Below, piece by piece: positions 52,350 to 62,021 of a stretch of DNA of 64,000 nt. The notes under the pieces were generated by a model. The model made no database searches. It saw only the letters and a list, made by a program, of their open reading frames with translations, and had not been told where the DNA came from. This DNA comes from Mollicutes bacterium Phil14 (GTDB taxonomy: Bacteria > Bacillota_I > Bacilli_A > ML615J-28 > CAG-698): the NCBI GenBank assembly GCA_001940985.1, contig MSHB01000004.1, forward strand, positions 25,523 to 89,522, read 5' to 3'. Both the position numbers and the translations under genes were made by a program. Within the stretch, counting starts at the first letter, position 1. Every line of letters begins with the position of its first letter.

Positions 52350-53765
52350 ATGAGAAAAACAAAAATTGTTTGTACTATTGGTCCATCATGCTCTGATGAA
52401 AAAACATTAAAAGAAATGTGCTTATCAGGTATGAATGTAGCAAGATTAAATTTTTCTCATGGGACACATGAGGAACATTTAGAAAGAATTAATTTAATTA
52501 AAAAGGTTAGAGATGAATTAAAATTACCTATAGCAATTATGCTAGATACAAAGGGACCAGAATATAGAATTAAAACTTTTAAAGAGGGAAAGATTTTTCT
52601 TTCTGAAGGAGAAAAATTTATTTTTACTACAGAAGAAATTATTGGTGACAATACAAAAGTTTCTGTTAACTATAAAGGCTTAAATAATGATTTAGAGCCA
52701 GGTGATAAAATATTACTTAACAATGGATTATTAATTTTTAAAGTCTTAGAGATTAATGGTAATAATATTGTAACTGAAGTAATAGTTGGTGGTGAACTAA
52801 GTGATAGGAAAAGCATGAGTTTTCCTAATAAGACTTTGAAGCAAATTTATTTAAGTGAACAAGATAAAAAAGATATTTTATTCGGAATAGAACAACAAGT
52901 TGATTTTATTGCCTGCTCATTTGTTTCTTGCAAAGAAGATTTAGTTGCAGTTAAAGATTTATTAAAAGAAAACAATGCTTTAGATATTAGCCTTATAGCA
53001 AAAATTGAAAATCGTTCTGGCGTTGATAATATAAAAGAAATTTGTGAGGAATGTTCAGGTATCATGGTAGCTAGAGGTGACATGGGAGTAGAAATTCCAT
53101 TCGAAGAACTACCAGCAATTCAAAAACAAATAATAACAACTTGTAGACTTTATGGTAAAAGAGTAATAACTGCAACTGAAATGCTAGAATCAATGATTCA
53201 TAATCCGCGTCCAACTAGAGCTGAAATTTCTGATGTGGCTAATGCGGTATACGATGGAACAAGTGCTATAATGTTGTCTGGTGAAACTGCTGCTGGTAAA
53301 TATCCAGTTTTAACAGTTAAAACTATGTCACAAATTGCTGAACAAACAGAAAAAAACATTCATTATGGTAGAAGATTTTTAATGAATGAATTTAAAATTA
53401 AAAATACAATTGATGCTATATCTCATGCCATTTGTGGAATGTCAATAGATTTAAATGCTAAAGCGATTGTTGTTTGTTCATTATCAGGAATGACTGCTAG
53501 AATGGTTTCTAGATTCCGTTCTCCAGTTGATATAATTGGTTTAACTGTTGATGAAAAGATATTTAGAAAGTTAGCTCTATCTTGGGGAGTAACACCTATT
53601 TTAACCGAAGTATATCCATCTCAAGAGGTTCTTTTCTATACTGCAAAAAGAAAAGCAAAAGAAGTTTTTCATTTGAAAAAGAATGATATTATTGTTATTA
53701 CAGGTGGTAATACTGATGGAAAATCAGGTAACACTAATACAATAAAAATCGAGACAATTGACTAA
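52350..53765 (+). CDS. pyk: Pyruvate kinase
   Basis: 472 residues; last ATP-forming step of glycolysis. RKTKIVCTIGPS, RLNFSHGTHEEH, MLDTKGPE, the signature IENRSGVDNI with catalytic Lys in IAKIENR, ARGDMGVEIP, RPTRAEISDVANAVYDG and GETAAGKYPV are all present. The C-terminal domain ends GGNTDGKSGNTN, without the extra PEP-utiliser domain found in Bacillus. ATG 52350 follows TGGAGGA. It has its own structured leader. Confidence 0.98.
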   Translation: MRKTKIVCTIGPSCSDEKTLKEMCLSGMNVARLNFSHGTHEEHLERINLIKKVRDELKLPIAIMLDTKGPEYRIKTFKEGKIFLSEGEKFIFTTEEIIGDNTKVSVNYKGLNNDLEPGDKILLNNGLLIFKVLEINGNNIVTEVIVGGELSDRKSMSFPNKTLKQIYLSEQDKKDILFGIEQQVDFIACSFVSCKEDLVAVKDLLKENNALDISLIAKIENRSGVDNIKEICEECSGIMVARGDMGVEIPFEELPAIQKQIITTCRLYGKRVITATEMLESMIHNPRPTRAEISDVANAVYDGTSAIMLSGETAAGKYPVLTVKTMSQIAEQTEKNIHYGRRFLMNEFKIKNTIDAISHAICGMSIDLNAKAIVVCSLSGMTARMVSRFRSPVDIIGLTVDEKIFRKLALSWGVTPILTEVYPSQEVLFYTAKRKAKEVFHLKKNDIIVITGGNTDGKSGNTNTIKIETID

Positions 53766-53813
53766 TATTATCATTTTTTTATTTTGAATATGTTTATTTA
53801 AAGAAAAAACTAG

Positions 53814-53850
53814 AAATTGCATGAAAAAAATGTTTTTATGCAATTTTTTT
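53814..53850 (+). terminator. Terminator after pyk
   Basis: AAATTGCAT (53814-53822) pairs with ATGCAATTT (53838-53846), then T run. Confidence 0.85.
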
Positions 53851-53857
53851 GTTTTTC

Positions 53858-53886
53858 TTTACTTTATTAGATTACTATTGTATAAT
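53858..53886 (+). promoter_or_regulatory. Promoter of the repeat-protein gene
   Basis: TTTACT (53858-53863) and TATAAT (53881-53886), 17-base spacing, followed by an ~80-base leader. Confidence 0.75.
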
Positions 53887-53968
53887 AAAAATGCTGATAA
53901 TTAGTCGAATTTTATCCGTTTATTTTTAATTAGTAATGCTAATTTTTAGTGTTTTAGGGAGGAAGATT

Positions 53969-55258
53969 ATGTTACAAGACAAATGCAATGAATTTGAGTT
54001 CAATGAGAAAATAAAAAATAATGAAGATAATAGACAAAGAAGATTATATTATCTTGGATGCTATTTGATGGAAAAGAGTACTAAGATTAATGAGTATTTA
54101 AAAATAGCTAATATATTTAAAAACATAAGTAACTATAAGAATTCAAAAGAACTAGCTGAAAGATGTTTGTTAATAGCTGAAAATTTGAGAAAAAATACTA
54201 TCTATAATTTTGCAGTACAAAAAATGAAATACGATACAATCAATAATTATAAGATTGCTATTAGTAAACTAGAAACTATTCCTAATTGGAGAGATGCTAA
54301 AGAAAAGACTAGTATTTGCAAAAATAGATTAGAAAAATTAATAGCTAAAAAAGAGGCTAAAGAAGCTAGAAAAAAAACTGCTATAAAGATTCTCAAAATT
54401 TCACCAATTGTTTTTGCTATTTTTTTAATTTTATTATTTACAGTTATTATACCAGCCACAAAATACAAAAAAGCTATGGAACACTATGAAATGAGAGAAT
54501 ATGATGAAGCAATTGAAATATTTGAATCATTAGGCAGATATAGAGATAGTAAAACTAAAATCAAGAAATGCATATACGGAATTGGTATGGAACATTTAAA
54601 ATCTTCAGAATATGAGGAAGCTATTTCAATTTTTGAATCATTAAATGGATTTGAAGATAGTGAAACTAAAATTAAGGAATGCATATACGGAATAGGTATG
54701 GAACATTTGAAATCTTCAGAATATGAAGAAGCTATTTCAATTTTTGAATCATTAAATGGATTTGAAGATAGTGAGATCCAAATTAAAAATTGTAGGTATG
54801 GTATTGCTATAAGATATTATTGTGAAGATGTCGATTATGAAAAAGCCATAGAGTTATTTGAAGAATTGGATGGATATAAAGATAGTGAAATAAAGATTAA
54901 AAGATGTAAATATTATATGGCGATATTACTATGCAAAGAAGGTAAGTACGAAGAAGCATTACAAAGATTTGAAACTTTTGGTGATTACTACGAAACTGAG
55001 AATTATATTTTGCGTTGCAAATACAATATTGCTTTAAATTATTATAATAATGGTGAATATCAAAAATCATTTGATATCTTGAAGGAGATAAAAAAATATA
55101 AAGAATATACTTTGGAAATAACAGAACTTAAGTATTGTATAGCCCAAGAATATTATAAAGCTGAATGTTATGAGGAAGCTAAGCAGATTTTTGATTCTAT
55201 AATCAAATATGAAAATAGTAAATATTATTATGAAATGTGTTTGAAAAAACTAAACTAA
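53969..55258 (+). CDS. Single-helix membrane protein with tandem TPR-like repeats
   Basis: 429 residues. A helical N-terminal part (1-125), a basic stretch (KKEAKEARKKTAIK), one membrane helix (about 143-165), then about seven repeats of ~37 residues, each YEEAISIFESLxGFxDSExKIKxCxYGIG-like in plan. The repeats are TPR-related solenoid units and probably lie outside the cell if the basic stretch is inside. ATG 53969 follows GGGAGGAAG. Two of the repeats are nearly identical at DNA level, so the array changes length. Binding partner unknown. Confidence 0.8.
   Translation: MLQDKCNEFEFNEKIKNNEDNRQRRLYYLGCYLMEKSTKINEYLKIANIFKNISNYKNSKELAERCLLIAENLRKNTIYNFAVQKMKYDTINNYKIAISKLETIPNWRDAKEKTSICKNRLEKLIAKKEAKEARKKTAIKILKISPIVFAIFLILLFTVIIPATKYKKAMEHYEMREYDEAIEIFESLGRYRDSKTKIKKCIYGIGMEHLKSSEYEEAISIFESLNGFEDSETKIKECIYGIGMEHLKSSEYEEAISIFESLNGFEDSEIQIKNCRYGIAIRYYCEDVDYEKAIELFEELDGYKDSEIKIKRCKYYMAILLCKEGKYEEALQRFETFGDYYETENYILRCKYNIALNYYNNGEYQKSFDILKEIKKYKEYTLEITELKYCIAQEYYKAECYEEAKQIFDSIIKYENSKYYYEMCLKKLN
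54568..54789 (+). repeat. Near-identical 111-bp tandem repeat inside the repeat-protein gene
   Basis: Copies 54568-54678 and 54679-54789; the first ~95 bases differ at only a few positions. The unit encodes one 37-residue repeat. Confidence 0.88.
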
Positions 55259-55286
55259 AAATAAAATAATTGTTTTTAAAATGTGA

Positions 55287-55317
55287 AATGTTATACATGT
55301 GTGTATAGCATTTTTTT
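55287..55317 (+). terminator. Terminator after the repeat-protein gene
   Basis: AATGTTATAC pairs with GTATAGCATT (one G-T pair), six-base loop, then seven T. Confidence 0.88.
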
Positions 55318-55351
55318 ATTATTTTTTTCATATTAATTATTGGTGGTTATT

Positions 55352-56383
55352 ATGAAAAGGATATTAAAAAAAGTTTTTATTTTATTTTTATTGTTTTTAA
55401 ATCTTGAAGTGGTTATAAAAGCTGATGAAGGTATGATTATTCAAGCTGATAGTTATGTATTAATGGAAAAAACAAGTAAAAGAGTGTTATATGAAAAAAA
55501 TATGGACAATAGATATTTAACCGCTTCTATAGTTAAAATCTTAACAGCAATTGTTTCAATAGAAAATATTGATGATTTAGAAAAGTATGTTACAGTTGAA
55601 CTAGATACTACTAGACAAACAGGATCTAGTATTTATTTAAAAGAAGGCGACAAAATTAAGATAATCGATTTGTTATATGGGATGTTACTTAGAAGTGGAA
55701 ATGATGCTGCATATTTATTAGCAAAATCAACTTTTAATGATGTTGATAGATTTGTTGGCGAAATGAATAATTTGGCTAAAAAAATAGGAATGTGTCATTC
55801 ATCATTTACAAATCCTACTGGTTTAGATGAAGAAAATTGTAATTATTCAACTTCATATGATATGGCATTACTTATGTGTTATGCTCTAAATAATAAAGTT
55901 TTTTCAAAAGTCACTTCCACAGCTAAACACACTTCGAAAACATATAATGGTGAATTGTTATATTTTGTTAATAAACATAAATTAGTATTAAATGATGAAT
56001 ATGTTACTGGTGGAAAAACAGGATATACAAAAAAAGCTAAAAGAACATTGGTGACTAGTGCTAAAAAAGATAATATGGAATTGATTGCGGTAACTTTTAA
56101 TTGTGGTGATGATTGGAATGTCCACAGAAAATTGTTTGAGTATGGTTTTAGTAATTATAAAATCAAAACAATTTTAAAAAGACAAATAATAGAAATTGAT
56201 GAACAGTATTACTCTGTTACTCCGTATTTACCAAAAGATTTAAAGTATCCTGTTAAAGAAAATGAAGAAGTAAAATGTAAAATTTATTTGCTTAAAAATC
56301 CTCTTGAAAAAGTTATTGGAAAAGCTTCAATAATTATAAACGGAAAAGAAATGTATAGTAGCGAGATATATAGGTATTATTAA
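55352..56383 (+). CDS. dacB: D-Ala-D-Ala carboxypeptidase, sporulation DacB-like
   Basis: 343-residue penicillin-binding protein of the S11 family. Signal peptide 1-25. Active-site motifs are complete: Ser59-x-x-Lys62 in TASIVKIL, SGN in LLRSGNDAAY, and KTG in TGGKTGYTK. A C-terminal beta domain follows. It trims peptide stems of cell-wall or cortex peptidoglycan. Placement directly before spmA and spmB, with TAATG stop-start overlap, points to the spore-cortex enzyme DacB. ATG 55352 follows GGTGGTTATT. Confidence 0.9.
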   Translation: MKRILKKVFILFLLFLNLEVVIKADEGMIIQADSYVLMEKTSKRVLYEKNMDNRYLTASIVKILTAIVSIENIDDLEKYVTVELDTTRQTGSSIYLKEGDKIKIIDLLYGMLLRSGNDAAYLLAKSTFNDVDRFVGEMNNLAKKIGMCHSSFTNPTGLDEENCNYSTSYDMALLMCYALNNKVFSKVTSTAKHTSKTYNGELLYFVNKHKLVLNDEYVTGGKTGYTKKAKRTLVTSAKKDNMELIAVTFNCGDDWNVHRKLFEYGFSNYKIKTILKRQIIEIDEQYYSVTPYLPKDLKYPVKENEEVKCKIYLLKNPLEKVIGKASIIINGKEMYSSEIYRYY

Positions 56384-56964
56384 TGAATTATATTTGGATA
56401 GGTTTGATAATAATATCTTTAATATTTGGTGTATTAAATGGTAATTTAGAAGAAATGTTAGAAGTTATGCTATCTGCACCTAAAGACACACTAGAATTAT
56501 TATTAAAAGTTGGAGGAATGATAATTTTTTATAGTGGCATATTTAAAATAGCAGTAGATAGTGGTGTGATTAAAATCTTCAGCAAATTATTTTCAAAGGT
56601 TATTAAAAAAATCTTTTCAAATATTCCTAGTGATCATATAGCTATTGATTATATTAGTGCTAATATTGTTTCTAACTTGTTAGGATTAGGAATCGCTTCA
56701 GCTCCAATGGCAATAAAAGCTTATGAAGAAATGAAAAAAATAAATAATAATAAAGACACAATTAGTTCATCGATGATAATTTTTTTGGTCATAAATGTGG
56801 CTAGTTTTACATTGTTTCCAGTAACTGTCATATCAATAAGAGAAGTATATTTGGCAAAAATTAATATACAAATTATACCATTATTAATAATTGTTACTTT
56901 TATCAATACTTTGCTATCTGTTTTTTTTACTAAAATAGTATTGAGGAAAAAAAACGATGAGTAA
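56383..56964 (+). CDS. spmA: Spore maturation protein SpmA
   Basis: 193 residues with four to five hydrophobic segments and the nucleoside-recognition (Gate) fold: MNYIWIGLIIISLIFGVLNG at the start, GGMIIFYSGIFKIAVDSG, and the conserved ANIVSNLLGLGIASAPMAIK. Needed with SpmB for full spore core dehydration in Bacillus. First base shared with the dacB stop; spmB overlaps the end by 8 bases. Confidence 0.93.
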   Translation: MNYIWIGLIIISLIFGVLNGNLEEMLEVMLSAPKDTLELLLKVGGMIIFYSGIFKIAVDSGVIKIFSKLFSKVIKKIFSNIPSDHIAIDYISANIVSNLLGLGIASAPMAIKAYEEMKKINNNKDTISSSMIIFLVINVASFTLFPVTVISIREVYLAKINIQIIPLLIIVTFINTLLSVFFTKIVLRKKNDE

Positions 56965-57448
56965 TTTATTTTTATTTATTTTTATTTTTGCTATTATTGT
57001 TACAGGAATAGTTAAAAAAGTTAATTGTTATGAAAGTTTTATTCAAGGTGTCAAAGATGGAATGAAAAATGTTGTTAATATGTTTTCGTTTGTTTTAGCA
57101 TTTGTCATAGCTATAAATCTTTTAAATAGTTCGCATTTATTAGAATATATATCAAGCAAATTGAATTTTAAATATTGTGATTTGTTAATTCAAGCTATAG
57201 TTAGACCATTTTCTAGTAGTTCATCATTATCAATAATGTTAAAAAATTATGAAAAATATGGTGTTGATTCTAAAATATCATTATTATCAACTTTTATTCA
57301 TACGGTGAGTGATTCAACTTTTTATATGATTTCATTTTATTTTGGATGCATTGGAATTAAAAATACAGGTAAAGCATTAGTTTGTGGACTAGTGACTAAT
57401 ATTATAGGTATAGTCTTATCATTTTTAGTTGTTATGATTTTTTTCTAG
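56957..57448 (+). CDS. spmB: Spore maturation protein SpmB
   Basis: 163 residues; Gate-fold partner of SpmA. YESFIQGVKDGMKNVVNMF, IQAIVRPFSSSSSLSIML and HTVSDSTFYMISFYFG (the conserved P-x-S-GS and SDSTFY regions) are seen. GAGGAAAAAAA precedes ATG inside spmA. Last gene of the dacB-spmA-spmB group. Confidence 0.93.
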   Translation: MSNLFLFIFIFAIIVTGIVKKVNCYESFIQGVKDGMKNVVNMFSFVLAFVIAINLLNSSHLLEYISSKLNFKYCDLLIQAIVRPFSSSSSLSIMLKNYEKYGVDSKISLLSTFIHTVSDSTFYMISFYFGCIGIKNTGKALVCGLVTNIIGIVLSFLVVMIFF

Positions 57449-57464
57449 AATCTTAATAAAAGTA

Positions 57465-57493
57465 TTCAAAAATATTTTGTTTTGTGATATAAT
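57465..57493 (+). promoter_or_regulatory. Promoter of rluB
   Basis: TTCAAA (57465-57470) and TATAAT (57488-57493), 17-base spacing. Confidence 0.75.
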
Positions 57494-57532
57494 CAATTAT
57501 CTTATTAAGTTTAGAAAAAAAGTGGTGACAAA

Positions 57533-58273
57533 ATGGAAAGATTACAAAAGTATATGGCTCGTAGTGGAGTCGCTTCTAGAAGAAAGTCTGAGGAACTTAT
57601 TGCTACTGGTCATGTAAAAGTAAATGGTATGACAGTAACAGAAATGGGATATAAAGTTAGTGGAAATGATATTGTTGAAGTAGATGGTAAGATTGTTGAA
57701 ATAAAAGATTTATGTTATTTAGCAATGAATAAGCCAAGAGGAATAATTTCTTCTGCGAATGATGAAAAAGATAGAAAAACAGTTATTTCTATTTTGCCAA
57801 AAGAGTTGCGAGATTGTCGTTTATTTCCAGTAGGAAGATTAGATTATGATACAAAAGGTATAATATTACTAACTAATGATGGTGAGTTTATGAATGCTTT
57901 AGTTGGTCCTAAATCTAATTTGGAAAAAGAATACGTTGGTAGAGTGGAAGGTATTTTCAAAAAAGAAGATGCTAAGAAAATAGCTCTTGGTGTTAATATT
58001 GGTGATTATGTTACTAGAAAATGCTATTGTGAACTTTTATCGATTGATAAGGAAAATAATTCTTCATCTGTGAAAGTTATTATTAAAGAGGGAAAGTATC
58101 ATCAAGTTAAAAGGATGTTTTCATCTATTGGATTTCCTGTAAAAAGATTAACCAGAACAAGATTTGGGGAAATAACTACTGAAGGAATTGCTGAAGGTGA
58201 AGTTAGATATTTGACTCCTCATGAAGTCAAACGCTTATTAGTTCAGGCAAAAGAAGTAAAAGCAAAAAAATAA
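57533..58273 (+). CDS. rluB: 23S rRNA pseudouridine synthase RluB
   Basis: 246 residues. S4 RNA-binding domain at 2-60 (RLQKYMARSGVASRRKSEEL), then the RsuA/RluB catalytic part with NKPRGIISS and catalytic Asp in PVGRLDYDTKGIILLTNDGE, ending with IKEGKYHQVKRMF. Expected target is the 23S rRNA peptidyl-transferase region (U2605 in E. coli numbering). AGTGGTGACAAA precedes ATG. It follows spmB as in Bacillus ypuL. Confidence 0.94.
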   Translation: MERLQKYMARSGVASRRKSEELIATGHVKVNGMTVTEMGYKVSGNDIVEVDGKIVEIKDLCYLAMNKPRGIISSANDEKDRKTVISILPKELRDCRLFPVGRLDYDTKGIILLTNDGEFMNALVGPKSNLEKEYVGRVEGIFKKEDAKKIALGVNIGDYVTRKCYCELLSIDKENNSSSVKVIIKEGKYHQVKRMFSSIGFPVKRLTRTRFGEITTEGIAEGEVRYLTPHEVKRLLVQAKEVKAKK

Positions 58274-58289
58274 AATAATTGGTATATAT

Positions 58290-58328
58290 ACCTCTAGATT
58301 GTTATAAAAATGATTTAGAGGTTTTTTT
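58290..58328 (+). terminator. Terminator after rluB
   Basis: ACCTCTAgA pairs with TtTAGAGGT, then seven T. Confidence 0.85.
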
Positions 58329-58380
58329 AATAGTTAATAATATTGATAATTAACAAAAATCAATAATAAAAAAATTTTTG

Positions 58381-58409
58381 TTGAAAGAAATAGTAAAGTA
58401 TGGTATAAT
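58381..58409 (+). promoter_or_regulatory. Promoter of cmk-rpsA and der
   Basis: TTGAAA (58381-58386) and TATAAT (58404-58409), 17-base spacing, 25 bases before the start. Confidence 0.85.
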
Positions 58410-58434
58410 TTATCCGTTGTTTAGAGGTGAACTT

Positions 58435-60597
58435 ATGGGTTGGCAAATTGCAATTGATGGTCCAGCAGGATCTGGTAAGAGTACTGTTGCTAAAGCGATT
58501 GCTAAAAGATTGAACTTTAAGTATCTTGATACCGGAGCAATGTATCGTGCTGTTGCCTTAAAAGGCATTAAATTAAAAATTGATTTTAGTGATGAAAAAT
58601 CATATCGTTTTTTAGAAAATACTAAAATTAATTTTGAGTGTGGTAAAATAATGCTTGATGGTATTGATGTTTCTGAAGAAATTCGTTCAGTTGACGTTTC
58701 AAATTATGCATCATTAGTTGCAACATTTGGTTATGTCCGCGAGAAACTTGTTGCTCTTCAACAAGCTATTGCTAGTAATGATAATGTTGTTATGGATGGT
58801 AGAGATATTGGAACTGTTGTTTTAAAGAATGCTAATTTAAAAATCTTTTTGACAGCTAACGTTTCTGAAAGAGCTAAGCGAAGACTGAAAGAACGTGTTG
58901 AAAAAGGTCAAGATTGCCAAAGTTTGGAAGAAACTATTAAAGAGCTTAATGATAGAGATTATCAAGATAGCCATCGTAAGGTAGGTCCTTTAACAAAAGC
59001 GGATGATGCTATTGAAATAGATTCATCTGATTTATGTATTGAAGAAGTGATTAAAAAAATCATTAGTTTAGTTTTGGAAAGAGGTTACAGAATGGAAAAT
59101 TTAGAACAAAAAAACGAAATTTTAGAAGAAGAAGTTAAGGAAGCTGAAGCTCCTGTAGAAGAAACTTCTACTTCAGAAACTGCAGAAGAAAACGCACCTA
59201 AGTATCGTGAATTACAAGTTGTTACAGGTACTGTTGTTGAAGTTATTCCTGCACAACCAGCTAGAAAAGTTGGAAACAAAGAATTTAAAGCTAGAGAAGA
59301 AAAAGTTCTTATTGAATTAGAAGACGGTCAAGAAGGTTATCTATCTAAAAAAGACACTGTTGGATTAGCTGATGATGAAGAATTATTTGACGCATTTTTA
59401 GAAGGCGACAAAGTTGAAGTAGCTATTAAGAAAATATTCCCTGATGGTGGAAAATTTGTATTTTCAACTGCATTAGTTGCTAAAAGAAAAGAATTAGAAA
59501 AATTTGAAGAAATCGTTAAAGAACGTCCAATAATCAAAGTTAAGGTTGTTAAAAACGCTCCAATTGGTCTTTTAACTAGATATGAAGATTTCTCTTGCTT
59601 AATCCCTAAGAAACCTAAATCTTTGTTAAATATACCTGAAGAAGAATTAGATGCCCTAGCTGGAAAAGAAATCGAAGTTGTTCCTGTACGTGTTGATTAT
59701 TCAAGAATCCGTATTATCGCTTCACAAGCAGCTGCTGAAAATCAAAAAGCAAAGAGCGCTAAGAAAGCATTTGTTGATCAATTAGAAGTTGGTCAAGTAT
59801 ATGATGGCGTTGTTAAAAATATTGAAAAATATGGTGCATTTGTTGAAATCGGTAATGGTGTAGAAGGATTACTTCATATTTCTGAATTGGCACATGATCG
59901 CGTATTTAAAGTTGAAAAAGTTCTAAATGCTGGTGATTCTGTAAAGGTTCAAATTATAAAATTAGAAAAAGATCATATCGGTCTTTCAAGAAAATCATTA
60001 ATGCCTAATCATTGGGCTGACTACACTGAAGGAAAAGAAGTTGGTTCTTTAGTATCTGGAAAAGTTGTTGATATTAGAGATGCTGGTATTACAGTTGAAC
60101 TTGCTGAAGAAATCAATGGTTTCTTACCAAAGAGTGAATTTTCTTGGAACAATGATGCTGTTATCGCTGATGAAGTTAAAGTTGGTGATGAACTAGAAGC
60201 TAAGATTATCGAAATCGATAATAGTAAAAAACGTATTATTTTATCTAAGAAACAACTAACTGAAAATCCATGGCTTGCATTAACTTGCAAAGTTGGAGAT
60301 ATTATTGATGTAGTTGTTGCAAAAGAATTAGAACAAGGCTTCAAAGTTACTTATCAAGGTGTTAGTGGATACTTATCTAAAGGAAGCATTCGTAATCATG
60401 AAAATGAAGTTCAAATCGGTGCTGAATTAAAAGTTAAAGTTAGAACACTTGATACACAAAAAGGTAGATTAGTTGTTAATTTAAACGATGCTGAAGAAAA
60501 AATAGAAAAAGAAAATTATAGCAAATATATGAAAGCTCAAGATAAAATCTCTAATACGTTAGGCGATTATTTTGCAAGCTTAAAAAATAGAAAATAG
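58435..60597 (+). CDS. cmk: Cytidylate kinase fused to ribosomal protein S1
   Basis: 720 residues. Residues 1-~217: CMP kinase with GPAGSGKST (9-17), KYLDTGAMYRAVAL, DGRDIGTVVL and NDRDYQDSHRKVGPL. From ~220: acidic linker (EEEVKEAEAPVEETSTSE) then five S1 OB repeats; the best are LEVGQVYDGVVKNIEKYGAF with GLLHISEL, and GSLVSGKVVDIRDAGITVEL. In Bacillus cmk and an S1 homologue (ypfD) are neighbours; here they are one frame. Met220 (59092) has GAAAGAGG seven bases before it, so separate S1 could also be made. ATG 58435 follows AGAGGTGA. Confidence 0.93.
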   Translation: MGWQIAIDGPAGSGKSTVAKAIAKRLNFKYLDTGAMYRAVALKGIKLKIDFSDEKSYRFLENTKINFECGKIMLDGIDVSEEIRSVDVSNYASLVATFGYVREKLVALQQAIASNDNVVMDGRDIGTVVLKNANLKIFLTANVSERAKRRLKERVEKGQDCQSLEETIKELNDRDYQDSHRKVGPLTKADDAIEIDSSDLCIEEVIKKIISLVLERGYRMENLEQKNEILEEEVKEAEAPVEETSTSETAEENAPKYRELQVVTGTVVEVIPAQPARKVGNKEFKAREEKVLIELEDGQEGYLSKKDTVGLADDEELFDAFLEGDKVEVAIKKIFPDGGKFVFSTALVAKRKELEKFEEIVKERPIIKVKVVKNAPIGLLTRYEDFSCLIPKKPKSLLNIPEEELDALAGKEIEVVPVRVDYSRIRIIASQAAAENQKAKSAKKAFVDQLEVGQVYDGVVKNIEKYGAFVEIGNGVEGLLHISELAHDRVFKVEKVLNAGDSVKVQIIKLEKDHIGLSRKSLMPNHWADYTEGKEVGSLVSGKVVDIRDAGITVELAEEINGFLPKSEFSWNNDAVIADEVKVGDELEAKIIEIDNSKKRIILSKKQLTENPWLALTCKVGDIIDVVVAKELEQGFKVTYQGVSGYLSKGSIRNHENEVQIGAELKVKVRTLDTQKGRLVVNLNDAEEKIEKENYSKYMKAQDKISNTLGDYFASLKNRK

Positions 60598-60607
60598 GTA
60601 TTAAGTT

Positions 60608-61915
60608 ATGCGTGGAGTTGTTGCTATAGTTGGAAGACCAAATGTCGGTAAATCTAGTTTGTTTAATAGAATTATCGGCGAAAGATTGTCAATCACAGAT
60701 GATGCTAGTGGCATTACTAGAGATAGAATATATGGCAAAGCTTCATGGCTTAATCAAGAGTTTCGAGTTATTGATACAGGAGGGATCATCTTAAAGGATG
60801 AGCCCTTTTCTAAAGAAATAAGAGCTCAGGCGACTCTTGCTATTGATGAAGCAGATGTCATTGTAATGGTAGTTGATGCTCGTGCCTCTATTACTGATGA
60901 AGATCGCGATGTTATTAAAATCCTACACAAAAGTACAAAACCTTTAATTATTGCTGCAAACAAAGTCGATGATGGAAGTTTTAAAGATTATATATATGAT
61001 TTCTATGCTTTGGGCTGCGATGAAGTAGTTGGCGTTAGTGCTTTACACGGTGTTGGAGTTGGAGATTTACTAGATAAGATAGTTGAAAATTTGCCACCTG
61101 AAAGAAAAGACCCTTATGATAGTGACGTTATTAAATTCTGTTTAATAGGTCAACCTAATGTTGGCAAATCAACATTATCTAATGCCATTGTAGGAGAAGA
61201 ACGTACTATTGTGAGCAATATTCCTGGTACTACTCGTGATGCAATCGATACTATGTTTACTTGGCATTCTAAAAAATTTGTTGTCGTTGATACTGCTGGT
61301 ATTAGAAAACAAGGAAAGATATATGAAAATGCTGAGAAATATAGTGTGTTAAGAGCAATGCAAGCAATAGAAAGATGCGATATTGCAGTTTTAATACTTG
61401 ACGGAACTCAAGAACTGAGTGAGCAAGATAAACGTATTGCTGGCTTTGCTAGAGAAACAAATAGGGCAATGATAATTGCTGTTAACAAATGGGATATTGT
61501 TCCTAAAACTGATAAAACAATGAAGGAAATGACGGAAAAAATTAAAGTCCAAATGCCATTTTTGGATTTTGCTCCAGTAATCTTTTTATCAGCGATAAAA
61601 AAGGAAAGAGTTCACATACTTATTGAAGAAGTAGAAAAAGTATATGATAATTTTAATCGTCGCGTTCAAACTAGTGTATTAAACGATGTCTTGTTAGATG
61701 CTGTTTTACTTAATCAACCACCACTATTTAATGGTAACAGATTGCGCTTAACATACGCTACACAAGATGATGTTATGCCACCTTCATTTGTGCTATTTGT
61801 TAATGATGAAAAACATATGCACTTTTCATATTTGAGATATTTAGAAAATCAACTAAGAAATTCATTTGAATTTTCTGGTTCACCAATAAAATTCACATTA
61901 AGAAAAAATGAATAG
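60608..61915 (+). CDS. der: Ribosome biogenesis GTPase Der (EngA)
   Basis: 435 residues with two tandem G domains: GRPNVGKSS (9-17), DTGGI and NKVD in the first; GQPNVGKST, DTAGIRKQGK and NKWD in the second. KH-like C-terminal domain ends FEFSGSPIKFTLRK. Acts in 50S assembly. Starts 10 bases after the Cmk-S1 stop, so it belongs to the same operon, and ends before a strong terminator. Confidence 0.98.
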   Translation: MRGVVAIVGRPNVGKSSLFNRIIGERLSITDDASGITRDRIYGKASWLNQEFRVIDTGGIILKDEPFSKEIRAQATLAIDEADVIVMVVDARASITDEDRDVIKILHKSTKPLIIAANKVDDGSFKDYIYDFYALGCDEVVGVSALHGVGVGDLLDKIVENLPPERKDPYDSDVIKFCLIGQPNVGKSTLSNAIVGEERTIVSNIPGTTRDAIDTMFTWHSKKFVVVDTAGIRKQGKIYENAEKYSVLRAMQAIERCDIAVLILDGTQELSEQDKRIAGFARETNRAMIIAVNKWDIVPKTDKTMKEMTEKIKVQMPFLDFAPVIFLSAIKKERVHILIEEVEKVYDNFNRRVQTSVLNDVLLDAVLLNQPPLFNGNRLRLTYATQDDVMPPSFVLFVNDEKHMHFSYLRYLENQLRNSFEFSGSPIKFTLRKNE

Positions 61916-61923
61916 TTTTAAAT

Positions 61924-61968
61924 AGGCTTATGATACTCAATAATTTGGGTTTAATCATAAGCCTTTTT
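61924..61968 (+). terminator. Terminator after der
   Basis: AGGCTTATGAT pairs with ATCATAAGCCT, then T-rich sequence. Confidence 0.93.
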
Positions 61969-62021
61969 ATTTTGTATTTTTATAAATCTAGAAATAAGAT
62001 GTCTAATCTTAGCAAAAAACC

